Source: Pelosinus fermentans JBW45
Lineage (GTDB): Bacteria > Bacillota > Negativicutes > DSM-13327
NCBI RefSeq assembly: GCF_000271665.2
Contig: NZ_CP010978.1
Span: 342,501 to 406,500, forward strand
Length of the DNA stretch: 64,000 bases
Reading direction: 5' to 3'
Part shown: piece by piece, positions 24,001 through 31,038 of the stretch
How positions within the stretch are numbered: position 1 is the first letter of the stretch
Layout: each line of letters starts with the position of its first letter
Program-made: the position numbers and the translations under genes
Notes under the pieces: generated by a model
The model's database searches: none
What the model was told of the DNA's origin: nothing
The model's input: the letters and a program-made list of their open reading frames with translations, nothing else

Positions 24001-26345
24001 TTGTTTCCGAACTCGGCACAGGCTATACCTGGTGGCAGAGCAGCCGTGAGTGCAAACTGACCCCATGGTCTAACGATCCTGTGCTTGATCCGCCAGGTGA
24101 AATGTGTTATCTGCGGGACGAAGAGAGTGGCGAACTGTGGTCTACTGCACCAAGACGAGGGGACGACGGACAGGAGGACGGGTCTTCTGTCTTGAATTAC
24201 ACCGTTAACCATGGCAGGGGATTCACCTGTTTTAGTCATGAGGGACACGGTATCAGGAACGAAATGACTGTTTTTGTTCCCCAAGATGATCCCGTCAAGG
24301 TGATTCATTTGCGGCTACAGAATAAAAGTGCCGTGCAGCGGCATCTTTCCATCACCTATTATGCAGAATGGGTGATGGGTGTACAGCGGACGAAGAATGC
24401 TTCTTTCATCATCACGGAGTGGGATGATTCTGCCCGGTTACTACTGGCGCATAATGCGTATCAGGAGGAGTTTCAAGGGGCATGCGCCTTTTTAGGCTTA
24501 TATTCGCAAACGGAATCCTCTGTTAAGCCAACGGCGGATCTATCCTGGACGGCAGACCGCAGTGAATTTCTCGGTCGTAATGGGACTTGGGAGAATCCGG
24601 CAGCTATGGCCCGGGAACGCCTTTCAGGTCAAACGGGACCGCTTTATGATACCTGCGGCGTGGTACAGACCAAGCTCATACTAGAGCCTGGGGCCGAACA
24701 GACTATCTACATCCTGCTCGGCGCGGAACATTCCCGGGACGCCGCTGTGAAACTGGCTAAAAAGTACCACCAATCCCAAGTTTGCGATCAAGCTTTGGAG
24801 CATGTACGTAAATTCTGGGATGGTGTTTTGGAACAAATTTCGGTTTCCACGCCCTGTGTAGAGATGAATTTACTATTAAACGGTTGGCTCTTGTACCAGA
24901 CGCTTGGCTGCAGAATGTGGGCACGTTCCGCCTTTTACCAAGCGGGAGGCGCGTACGGCTTTCGTGATCAATTGCAGGATTCTCTGGCACTTCTGCACTC
25001 CCGCCCCGATTTAACACGGGCGCAAATTTTGCTGCATGCTGCGCATCAATATGAGGAGGGCGACGTGCAGCACTGGTGGCATGAAGAGACGCAGCGTGGC
25101 ATCCGCACGCGTTTCTCCGATGATTTACTATGGTTGCCGTATGCTGTCGGACGGTATGTCGAGCATACGGGAGACGACGGTATACTGGAAGAGTCGGTAC
25201 CATTTCTGTATAGCGAACCTTTATCGGAGGGTGAACATGAACGGTATGAGCCGACCCAAATATCTGCTCAAGAGGGCACTGTTTTTGAACATAGCTTACG
25301 TGCCATTGACAGAGCTGTGCAGCGCTTTGGCGAGCATGGACTGCCGCTGATCGGGATCGGCGACTGGAATGATGGTATGAGTCATGTCGGCGCTGAAGAC
25401 CGCGGTGAGAGTGTATGGCTTGGCTGGTTTCTCTGTGACGTGTTAAATCGGTTTGCGGATCTATGCCGACAGCGTGGTGCTATTGAGCGGGCGGAACGCT
25501 ACCTGGACGTATGCAGACAATTAGCAGCCTCTCTTGATAAGCATGCCTGGGACGGGCAGTGGTACCGACGGGCTTTCACCGACTCCGGACAATGGTTGGG
25601 TTCTATATATAATGAGGAGTGCCGTATCGACGCCATCGCACAGTCCTGGTCAGTAATTTCAGGGGCGGCGCCACAAGAAAAGGCACTGCAGGCGATGCAG
25701 TCATTCGACCGTGAGTTGGTGGACCGGGATCTTTCTGTTGCGCGTCTTTTAACACCGGCTTTTGACCGCACGAATCCGAGTCCCGGCTATATTCAGGGCT
25801 ACCCGCCCGGTATCAGGGAAAACGGAGCCCAGTATACCCATGGCGTTATCTGGAGTATTATCGCCTGGTGCGGCCTTGGTAACGGAGATAAGGCTTTGGA
25901 GTTGTTTCAACTGTTAAATCCTCTCAATCACACACGAACGCCTAATGAAGTACGGCAGTATGCAGGCGAACCTTACGCCATTGCGGCGGACGTTTATACG
26001 GCTGAACCGCACCAGGGGCGCGCTGGCTGGACCTGGTATACCGGTGCTGCCGGATGGATGTATCAGGCGGGAGTTGAGTCGATTCTCGGCCTTCGTCGCC
26101 GTGGTGACCGGCTGTACATTTGCCCGTGCATTCCTTGCGAATGGCCAGGGTTTTCCGTTAGCTACCGTTTTGGTAACAGTTCCTACCATATTACCGTTGA
26201 AAATCCGTCACATAAGTCCGCTGGAGCGATTGCTTTACAAATTGATGGACGGGAAGTTGCACTTACTGAGCAACACGTGAAGGATGGTCCTTACGTTAAA
26301 ATGCACGATGACGGGCAGCGCCATCAAGTTGTTCTGACGTTGTAA
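18021..26345 (+). CDS. Cyclic beta-1,2-glucan synthase (NdvB/Cgs type, GT84-GH94)
   Basis: 2774 residues from the ATG at 18021, chosen for the GGGAGG site 4 bases upstream. Order: N-terminal helical region; two membrane helices (about 405-450); GT84 glucosyltransferase with DADTELPLGSAQR near 616 and the KRMHRW motif near 763-767; membrane helices about 800-970; Glycoamylase-like (PF10091) domain with GVSESGYYAFDYQMNYQYR near 1303; carbohydrate-binding and GH94 phosphorylase domains with catalytic-type GDWNDGM (Asp2448). Known homologues build, cyclise and trim osmoregulatory periplasmic beta-1,2-glucans from UDP-glucose. Length and order are complete, so the chain is likely intact. No accessory ndv/opg genes adjoin it. 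Its GC content is visibly higher than its neighbours and it is flanked by repeats, suggesting acquisition. Confidence 0.93.
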   Translation: MLLNTEQLRQKAHELALTHDPYVRRWSSKRLWREFYNDIEELRTFIRSLQEGDASCLQPAEEWLLDHAEFIDEQVLVVRHQLPGAFLRNLPDLRKTGKTRILSICADYLEHVDGNLDEDSLVSYINSYQEVSVLTIAEVWAVPLILRITLIRRLTAVMELVRERREVCTLVDRLLARLQLAKLNPEVLKAALEEAGQDMLLSGCQIAYLVRRLREWADDSTTVREWLMCKLENGPDSLDRIVSYEYQLQAAYQVSTGNLMGSLRKISRLDWQDRFEQICMVEHTLRGESTGTYQLLDFSSRDVLRKRVEKLACRLHVPENLVAQQAVGLAAKEYEQAYTEQEKNDETTRGPVVLEEMPRQVFAAYYLLEADGVKELRNALKICGTPSHLPELEMLRRSTGTYFTALTGLFMVFLLGFAWWVSGGSSLTITQWVIVILALCLPVSEWAVTAAHWLIECVRQPRPLLRYDFSRGVPPDATTMVVIPVIWSTVKEVQELADRLELHYLANRYSNIHFALLGDFTDASEEKLPEDAAIHAAARASIEALNGTYSGPGGSTFHLFQRRRMWNPSEGVWMGWERKRGKLVEFVELLKGKTDTTYDFVVGETDVLPRIRYIITLDADTELPLGSAQRIIGTMHLPYNRPRLNHTRTRVVEGYGVMQPRIGISHNAALRSRFAYLWSVDPGIDPYVFAASDPYQDGLGQGIFTGKGIFDINAFAQVLCERIPENRVLSHDLLEGGFLRAGLLSDIELIDEHPAVFIAYQKRMHRWVRGDWQLIPWLLHSVPDRRGIFQPVDLSSLTRWQIIDNLRRSLLPTVQLAVLLLGMNILPGSSGRWVVFMVATLLLPLLRQLVAVRWIIGNSRSLLGTAAQVLVNIMIMPFQSVLLLDAIARTLYRLVVTKRHLLEWVSAAEVERRQRGGRYPVLMGMYGGYGVVFLFGLTVAASTVPVLRWIGLAFCILWAIAPFAVRWLNQPVQQPEQPLAANEQEELQKLSKEIWTFFEDYVTDKENWLPPDNVQLEPPNGIAHRTSPTNIGLYLTCTLTARDFGFIDTPGLIERLERTIGTVEHLDKWKGHLYNWYDTVTLEPLPPLYVSTVDSGNLVVCLVAVKEGVAEWLKSDLEGDGWSGANKVHGKTIETLHVAFAEELTPVRKGEAIDQYGTSHQSVREEWLYRGGKLLARVEALINETDFRPLYDHKAKLFHLGYNAGPGKPDPILYDLMASEARLSSFIAIALGQVSVSHWHALGRTMTRVGRRVTLLSWSGTMFEYLMPWLFMRTYPKTIWDSTYRGVVQRQIEYAHQRGVPFGVSESGYYAFDYQMNYQYRAFGVPGLGFKRGLEQDLVVAPYATILALPFAKQQGLQDLRRLDELGARGKYGYYEAIDFTSERLPKKQASKVICSFMAHHQGMSLLALANLLAPRKITERFHRDKRVRAAELLLQERIPARPKIIKHPAMAREYVSYKKPAEIVTLREYRSADTLAPEVCVLSNGTFTTTVTNSGSGFSRYEGLAISRWREDPVLDNWGSYIYIRDVTRDVVWSPAFQPCRVQSDEQRVQFALDRATFMRVDKDVQTSLEICVSPEWNAEVRRLTLTNTGNEEKIMEVTTFLELALASPMADDAHPAFSKLFIKTAYAEDGQCLLARRRPRRDDEKSLWAAHSLLTSGRTLGPVEYETDRASFVGRGHTLALPLGIRSRLRGTVGSVADPAFIMRRRMSIKPGEQVQLFAVTAVAGTKEEALEIVSRFSGDLVVERTFQLAWNRSQIEFQHLHLTAAQAMAFQTFAGRIVYTPMLRQERAQSILSNVKGQSSLWAYGVSGDVPMILVRIEDRVNMQLVVNLLTGHEYLRRLGLLFDLVIMNQSAEGYQQNLQETLRRAVEQVVGWHSPGPGGIFIINSSQLPEEDRTLLLATARVVLRADGPSFQAQSNLLRRAIAFPAPLKPTASVNRFAGPVTDNGEDLLFFNGWGGFSPDGREYRIVLKNGNYLPAPWINVLANPRFGCLVSELGTGYTWWQSSRECKLTPWSNDPVLDPPGEMCYLRDEESGELWSTAPRRGDDGQEDGSSVLNYTVNHGRGFTCFSHEGHGIRNEMTVFVPQDDPVKVIHLRLQNKSAVQRHLSITYYAEWVMGVQRTKNASFIITEWDDSARLLLAHNAYQEEFQGACAFLGLYSQTESSVKPTADLSWTADRSEFLGRNGTWENPAAMARERLSGQTGPLYDTCGVVQTKLILEPGAEQTIYILLGAEHSRDAAVKLAKKYHQSQVCDQALEHVRKFWDGVLEQISVSTPCVEMNLLLNGWLLYQTLGCRMWARSAFYQAGGAYGFRDQLQDSLALLHSRPDLTRAQILLHAAHQYEEGDVQHWWHEETQRGIRTRFSDDLLWLPYAVGRYVEHTGDDGILEESVPFLYSEPLSEGEHERYEPTQISAQEGTVFEHSLRAIDRAVQRFGEHGLPLIGIGDWNDGMSHVGAEDRGESVWLGWFLCDVLNRFADLCRQRGAIERAERYLDVCRQLAASLDKHAWDGQWYRRAFTDSGQWLGSIYNEECRIDAIAQSWSVISGAAPQEKALQAMQSFDRELVDRDLSVARLLTPAFDRTNPSPGYIQGYPPGIRENGAQYTHGVIWSIIAWCGLGNGDKALELFQLLNPLNHTRTPNEVRQYAGEPYAIAADVYTAEPHQGRAGWTWYTGAAGWMYQAGVESILGLRRRGDRLYICPCIPCEWPGFSVSYRFGNSSYHITVENPSHKSAGAIALQIDGREVALTEQHVKDGPYVKMHDDGQRHQVVLTL

Positions 26346-26408
26346 AAAGCTTCTCAAGGGAAGTTTAATTCGACCGGTGTATCCCATCTTTTATACAACT
26401 CTTATGTG

Positions 26409-26468
26409 ATATGCTCCCCTTAGATAGACAGTGAAAGTAAAAAACTGTTTATTCGAAAGGGGAGTATT
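26409..26468 (+). mobile_element. Possible IS left-end remnant with large hairpin
   Basis: ATATGCTCCCCTTAGATAG, then an A-rich loop, then CTGTTTATTCGAAAGGGG and AGTAT form a long imperfect hairpin. It is followed by TTGCAAAAAAGTAAAG, which resembles the leader and first codons of an IS3-type orfA, but the frame stops after about a dozen codons. No transposase remains. Alternatively this is simply the terminator region of the glucan synthase gene. Confidence 0.3.
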
Positions 26469-26637
26469 AAGTTTGCAAAAAAGTAAAGATAGCATGCATT
26501 TTATACGATAATAAAAATAGAAGGTGTCAAGTCATTCTACGTGAAATGGTTTTTTAACGCTATCAGGTCAGGAAAAATAGTAAGGCATTGATTGTTTGCT
26601 TTTTAAATAAATTTGATGAAGGGAATGGTGGTTAACT

Positions 26638-27039
26638 ATGGGTTTGGGCATATCTGGGATTTCTTTTTCGCTACAAAGTAAGTCTAGTGTTGATCAGAGT
26701 GATAAGAACGATGTGAAGAGTAATCAGGGGAAAAGACAATATGTTACGGAACAAGAAGGAAACTATGAATGCACTTATGTAGTTATAGGAGAAAACTTCA
26801 AGGTTTTGATAGGTAGAGTTCCTAAGAATAAGGACGAAGATAAAGATGCGTCAAAAACGGAAGGTGCGGATAACAAGAACGTTCAGGCACTTATGAATAA
26901 TGATCAAACATTAATGGGGCATCAACTGACAGCAACGGCGACACTTCCTAATAAAAATTTACAGGAAAGAATACAAGCCGTGGAAAATTATGGTGCAGAT
27001 TCCTATTATGATATTGCTAAAATGGATGCCAAAGGATAG
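26638..27039 (+). CDS. Hypothetical protein
   Basis: 133 residues, start preceded by GAAGGGAATGGTGG. Not recognised. The N-terminus (MGLGISGISFSLQSKSS) is mildly hydrophobic without a clear signal peptide. The middle (residues about 20-45 and 60-80) is rich in Asp, Lys and Glu and looks disordered, with a short ordered stretch YECTYVVIGENFKVLIGRVP between. It stands alone between the glucan synthase and a hairpin repeat. Low-complexity composition makes database assignment uncertain; codon use looks like the neighbouring AT-rich genes, so it is probably real. Confidence 0.5.
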   Translation: MGLGISGISFSLQSKSSVDQSDKNDVKSNQGKRQYVTEQEGNYECTYVVIGENFKVLIGRVPKNKDEDKDASKTEGADNKNVQALMNNDQTLMGHQLTATATLPNKNLQERIQAVENYGADSYYDIAKMDAKG

Positions 27040-27076
27040 TAAGCCTTTACGTAATTAGCGGGATTTAGTATTTATG

Positions 27077-27131
27077 AAAGAGAAGCTACCCCTAATCTAC
27101 CTTATTGATAGATTAGGGGTAGCTTCTCTTT
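27077..27131. repeat. AGAGAAGCTACCC hairpin repeat, copy 5
   Basis: AAAGAGAAGCTACCCCTAA and its perfect complement ending CTTCTCTTT, 23-bp arms around CCTTATTGA. Compensatory change: ACCCCTAATCT pairs with AGATTAGGGGT where other copies have ACCCATAATCT and TTATGGGT, so the stem is kept while the sequence changed. Confidence 0.85.
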
Positions 27132-27166
27132 AGAAGTAATGTCCCCAGCTTTTTGTTGAAGGAACT

Positions 27167-27760
27167 CTACTGTAGTGCAGGAAGTTCCTTGTCCATCTTC
27201 TTGGCTACCTTTTTGAGGCCGTTCTCGACTGCAGATTTCTCTGACACAGTGAATGGTAACCCTATGGTTCCCCCCACGACAGCTGTCTTGTCTCCTCTTT
27301 CCTGGATAATGCCTTCAAAAACGGTCTTGCCGGATGCCACGTTCCAGATGGTGATCTGGACCGGGATTACTGCCGCACACCATTTTTTTATAAAAATTCC
27401 TTTGAATCCCCGTCTAATTTTAATTGTTTGCAAGTCGGTCCTGACCACATAATCAGCTCCTGCCGCAGCGGCAGCCTTGATAACTTCATCTTCAGTCTTC
27501 GGCTCACCATTGCTACTCATCTGATTAGTGTAATCCGGAAGCGGAATGACTGTGAAATTTTCTGCTGGATATTTCTTAGTGTACTGGGCGTTGATGGCTT
27601 CGGTTATGTAGCCCGTGTTCTTCATACCAGTGTTATTGGCGATAGGAAGAAAGAGGATGGCCGGAATTTTGCTTGTGGTTTCCGGCCTCTCTGGAGCGGC
27701 AAGCGCGGTTCCCGATATAAGCAGCATTAAGACGAAAGCGATCATTTTTATTTTCAACAT
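27167..27760 (-). CDS. Exported protein of unknown function
   Basis: 197 residues with a clear signal peptide (KIKMIAFVLMLLISGTALAA, cleavage near residue 22). The mature part begins with KIPAILFLPIANNTGM and later has GADYVVRTDLQTIKI and VQITIWNVASGKTVFEG, an alternating strand pattern seen in small periplasmic lipoprotein-like folds that assemble with outer-membrane systems. I cannot name the family. Monocistronic on the minus strand, divergent from the two-component system; AGGGAAA precedes the start. A periplasmic or cell-surface role is the only safe inference. Confidence 0.6.
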   Translation of the reverse strand: MLKIKMIAFVLMLLISGTALAAPERPETTSKIPAILFLPIANNTGMKNTGYITEAINAQYTKKYPAENFTVIPLPDYTNQMSSNGEPKTEDEVIKAAAAAGADYVVRTDLQTIKIRRGFKGIFIKKWCAAVIPVQITIWNVASGKTVFEGIIQERGDKTAVVGGTIGLPFTVSEKSAVENGLKKVAKKMDKELPALQ

Positions 27761-27953
27761 AATTCGTTTCCCTTTCCTTTCTATATTTTTCCATTATTAT
27801 GGCTCAGCTCATTATAGCAAGCTATTGTGGCATGAATGTGTCAAGCTTTCCTCAAAAATTCCACCCATTCAAATTAGCCTTATTGGTGCCATAATCTTGT
27901 GTTATCATAAATAAAGAATGTCTATTGTTTAGAAGTAGAAAGGATGTTATCGT

Positions 27954-28625
27954 ATGGTCAAAATTCTAATTGCCGATGATGAGAAAGATATACGTGATAT
28001 CGTTACATGGTATCTTAGCCGCGAAGGGTTTGAAGTCTTCGCAGCAGCCGACGGACATGCGGCCATGGATATAGAGACCTTCCACTTACCTGATTTGTTA
28101 ATATTGGATGTAATGATGCCCGGCTTATCCGGCTGGGAAATTGCCAAGACAGTGCAGCGGAATGTCCCCATTATTTTTTTAACCGCATTAAGCGAAGAAA
28201 ATGATAAAATGAATGGCTTTAAGCTAGGAGCGGATGATTATATTTCCAAACCGTTTAGCCCTCGAGAGTTAGTTGCCAGAGTACACGTTATTTTACGCCG
28301 AACTGGGAAATTGGCTTTGCTAGGTGATGTGCTACAGGTTCCTCCTTTATCATTAGAACCGTTAACACAGCGAGTTATAGTTAATGAGCAAGCAGTTGAA
28401 CTATCTGCCAAGGAATTTGAATTATTATATTTTCTGGCCCGTCATCCTCATATTGTTTTTACCCGAGAGAATCTGTTGGTTAATTTATGGGGCTATGACT
28501 TTGAAGGGGATGAACGCGCTGTTGATTCTACTGTAAAAAGAATACGCAAAAAAATCGGCATGGCCGAAGATTTTATAAAAACGGTACGGGGAACCGGTTA
28601 CAAGTTTGAGGTGGACAAACCATGA
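27954..28625 (+). CDS. OmpR/PhoB-family response regulator
   Basis: 223 residues: receiver domain (about 1-118) with the acidic pair Asp8-Asp9, phospho-acceptor Asp52 in LLILDVMMPG, Thr in FLTA and Lys in SKPFSPREL, then a winged-helix DNA-binding domain (about 125-223, AKEFELLYFLARHPHIVFTRE; TVRGTGYKFE). It overlaps the histidine kinase start by 4 bases (ATGA), so the two are translationally coupled. Target genes are not evident. The divergent exported protein is one candidate. Confidence 0.93.
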   Translation: MVKILIADDEKDIRDIVTWYLSREGFEVFAAADGHAAMDIETFHLPDLLILDVMMPGLSGWEIAKTVQRNVPIIFLTALSEENDKMNGFKLGADDYISKPFSPRELVARVHVILRRTGKLALLGDVLQVPPLSLEPLTQRVIVNEQAVELSAKEFELLYFLARHPHIVFTRENLLVNLWGYDFEGDERAVDSTVKRIRKKIGMAEDFIKTVRGTGYKFEVDKP

Positions 28626-29983
28626 TATCCCGTTCATTGTTTTTTCGCCAGCTATTCAGTCATGTGGCAATTATCCTCTTTATGGCACTAACCTTATCAG
28701 CTTCAGTTGTGTACTACGCACATCAAAACAATACTGGGGACTTAACCATCAAGTTAAGAAAGATTGCCGACTTTTTCTCCGAGGATTTGAAAACAGGTCA
28801 CATACCTGATCGGGAGTGGGAGTTAGCAAGTCAGACTATTGGAGCAGTATTGTGGCTGGAAGATAATAATGGACAGATTATTCAAGGAAGCCCACCCGTT
28901 TATTCGAAGGCGAAATCCTATACACTCCATAATTCAGTAGACTATTTCAAGCAGCTCCTTTTTTCAACAGAAGCGCAAAATGCTATCATTATTTCAGTGC
29001 CTGTGCTAATAGAAGATGGGCCCGGACGCTTACTAGCCTATTATCAGATTAGCCCTTTCTACTTAAAGATGATAATCCGCTCTTATTTTTTCCCATTTAT
29101 TGCTGGACTTGTGGCGGCCTTTTTATTAGCATTGCTGTTATCGCAAAAATTAACCAGATCTATTGCCGATATTGCAACTGCCGCCAAGCGATTCTCCGCA
29201 GGAGATTATACAAGCCGCACCTGTTACACGGATAAAGATGAAATCGGAACACTTGGCAAAACATTTAATGCCATGGCCGACGCGATTGTTCATACCCAGC
29301 AAACCAGACGTAATTTCTTTTCTAACATTTCTCACGAACTAAAAACACCGCTAAGTTGTATAAAAGCCACAACAGAAGCACTCATTGACGGTATTGCGGT
29401 AAATGATCAAGAGAGAACTCACTACTTAGAGAGGATATTAGCGGAAACAGATCGAATGTCAAGGTTAGTCCATGACATTATGGATATTGAACAATTGGAA
29501 TCCGGCAAAATGTGTATCAAACAAGAACGGTTTGATATAGCAGCGCTGCTGCTACATCAAGCCGATACAATAGAAATGTTGTTAAAGAAAAAAAATCTTT
29601 CTCTCCTGCTGCGGATCCAAACTGATAAGCGTTACGTTTTGGGTAATGCCGACCGATTTGCGCAGGTTTTGGATAACTTGCTGAGTAATGCGATACGGTA
29701 CGCTCCATCCGGTTCTCATATCGGGTTGCTATTGACCGAAGAAAATAAATGGCTTCAAGTTTCCATATCCGATCAGGGAGAAGGGATTGCCAGCGAAGAC
29801 TTACCGCTGATATGGGAACGCTTTTATCGTGTTGACAAATCCCGTGACCGCTCTCTAGGCGGGAGTGGTCTAGGCTTGTCCATAAGCCTAGGTTTAATGG
29901 AAGCTATGGGCGGAACGATTACGGTAGAAAGTGAAAAAGGGAAAGGAACTATGTTTAGAATTCGCATACCATGGCAAATATAG
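28622..29983 (+). CDS. Sensor histidine kinase
   Basis: 453 residues. Transmembrane helix 1 (about 10-30), a short extracytoplasmic sensor domain (about 33-150), helix 2 (about 153-175), HAMP (about 175-228), HisKA with FFSNISHELKTPLS (phospho-acceptor His238), and HATPase with N-box FAQVLDNLLSNAIRYAP and G-boxes DQGEGI and GSGLGLSIS. It partners with the response regulator whose stop it overlaps by four bases. No ligand can be inferred from the sensor domain. Complete and unremarkable otherwise. Confidence 0.93.
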   Translation: MISRSLFFRQLFSHVAIILFMALTLSASVVYYAHQNNTGDLTIKLRKIADFFSEDLKTGHIPDREWELASQTIGAVLWLEDNNGQIIQGSPPVYSKAKSYTLHNSVDYFKQLLFSTEAQNAIIISVPVLIEDGPGRLLAYYQISPFYLKMIIRSYFFPFIAGLVAAFLLALLLSQKLTRSIADIATAAKRFSAGDYTSRTCYTDKDEIGTLGKTFNAMADAIVHTQQTRRNFFSNISHELKTPLSCIKATTEALIDGIAVNDQERTHYLERILAETDRMSRLVHDIMDIEQLESGKMCIKQERFDIAALLLHQADTIEMLLKKKNLSLLLRIQTDKRYVLGNADRFAQVLDNLLSNAIRYAPSGSHIGLLLTEENKWLQVSISDQGEGIASEDLPLIWERFYRVDKSRDRSLGGSGLGLSISLGLMEAMGGTITVESEKGKGTMFRIRIPWQI

Positions 29984-30056
29984 AGCCTTATTTTGCGTTG
30001 TATCTTTCCTCGTTTTTTTAACCTTCACGGTGCAGCTGCAGGATTTAGCACTTCTC

Positions 30057-30111
30057 AAAGAAAAGCTACCCATAATCTATCTTATTAGATAATTATGGGT
30101 AGCTTCTCTTT
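30057..30111. repeat. AGAGAAGCTACCC hairpin repeat, copy 6
   Basis: AAAGAAAAGCTACCCATAA and TTATGGGTAGCTTCTCTTT, preceded by the shared flank GGATTTAGCA. About 75 bp after the kinase stop; a plausible terminator. Confidence 0.8.
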
Positions 30112-30171
30112 AGATTGGACATAGTGATGAAATATGAACCTTTCCCCGCGTTTCATTCTGTCCCAATATTT

Positions 30172-30585
30172 TTATACTGAAATTTCCTGAGCCTGGTGCG
30201 CAGTGATCCAGCTTTGGCATTCGGCGAGTGCGGCGGGAATGATTAGGATATTGTTGACGTTAGGCATTTGATCGATTTGATTGAGAAGAACCGGGTTGGG
30301 ATGAATGGCCAGCACGCTGCCGGTATGATCGACCGGGAAATTATTCTTGGTGGTCATAATTTTAAGTGTGACGGTGCCGATTTTAAATTCAGCGGCAAGG
30401 ATGGATTCTCGAATCTGAAATTGAGTTAATTCCGTATCTTGCAAGGCGGCTTCCAGCGTACTTTTTTGAACGCCGGCTAAGATGCCATGATGCGGGATAT
30501 GATAAATACATTGCCTTGTCAGCCAGATTAAACCAGCGTTAATAGCTTGCGGATGGGAGTTGTTGTTAATGTAATAATATTGCAT
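30172..30585 (-). CDS. Hypothetical cytoplasmic protein
   Basis: 137 residues from the second ATG (30585), preferred because GAGGTGGA lies 8 bases upstream of it but directly abuts the first ATG at 30591. Not recognised. No signal peptide or membrane helix. It has several short hydrophobic strand-like segments (FKIGTVTLKIMTTKNNF, VNNILIIPAALAEC) and a His-rich turn IPHHGILAGVQKSTLE, which gives the look of a small alpha/beta protein. Monocistronic and convergent with the two-component operon. The upstream 450 bp to the next gene hold no clear feature. Confidence 0.5.
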   Translation of the reverse strand: MQYYYINNNSHPQAINAGLIWLTRQCIYHIPHHGILAGVQKSTLEAALQDTELTQFQIRESILAAEFKIGTVTLKIMTTKNNFPVDHTGSVLAIHPNPVLLNQIDQMPNVNNILIIPAALAECQSWITAHQAQEISV

Positions 30586-30591
30586 ATTCAT

Positions 30592-31038
30592 TCCACCTCG
30601 TATAGTCTCTTAAAAGATTAACAGGACTTCGTTCTAAAAGAAGTATATCAAGAACCATGAATATGTCAATAATTAAAGTTCAAATTGTGTTATAAAAGGT
30701 AATTTGTGTCAATATGACGAATGTCGAGGGGCTGAGGTTATTGACAATTTCTTGATGAAAATTCTTATTGTTCGTGCAAAAATCTAATGTATTGCAGAAA
30801 TTTATTTTTTTATATGAAATCTAATCATGTAAGTATGGAATAAATTTTGGATACTATTTTAATAGAGTGTCCAGATTAGGAGGAATTCATGTATTAGAAT
30901 TTAAAAAGCAAGAGTTAAAAAATAGTTCATCTTGGGGATATGGTTTTGATTAACCCAATATGCTGGAACCTATAGAAAAGGATTATTCAGTAACTACCTA
31001 TCCGTCGGTATTCACTGAATTACAATTAAATCATTTTT
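30592..31038. other. Intergenic region without recognisable gene
   Basis: AT-rich. The only gene-like signal is AGGAGGAATTC before an ATG at about 30889 that is followed by an immediate stop; the overlapping frame (VLEFKKQELKNSSSWGYGFD) could be a frameshifted small gene. Nothing else seen. Confidence 0.3.

Noticed and set aside
18800-26200. Many long frames on both strands inside the cyclic glucan synthase gene
   Set aside because: They are by-products of the GC-rich coding sequence; none has family signatures or a ribosome binding site.
30889-30955. Small gene after AGGAGGAATTC
   Set aside because: The ATG is followed by a stop after one codon; the alternative frame has no start.
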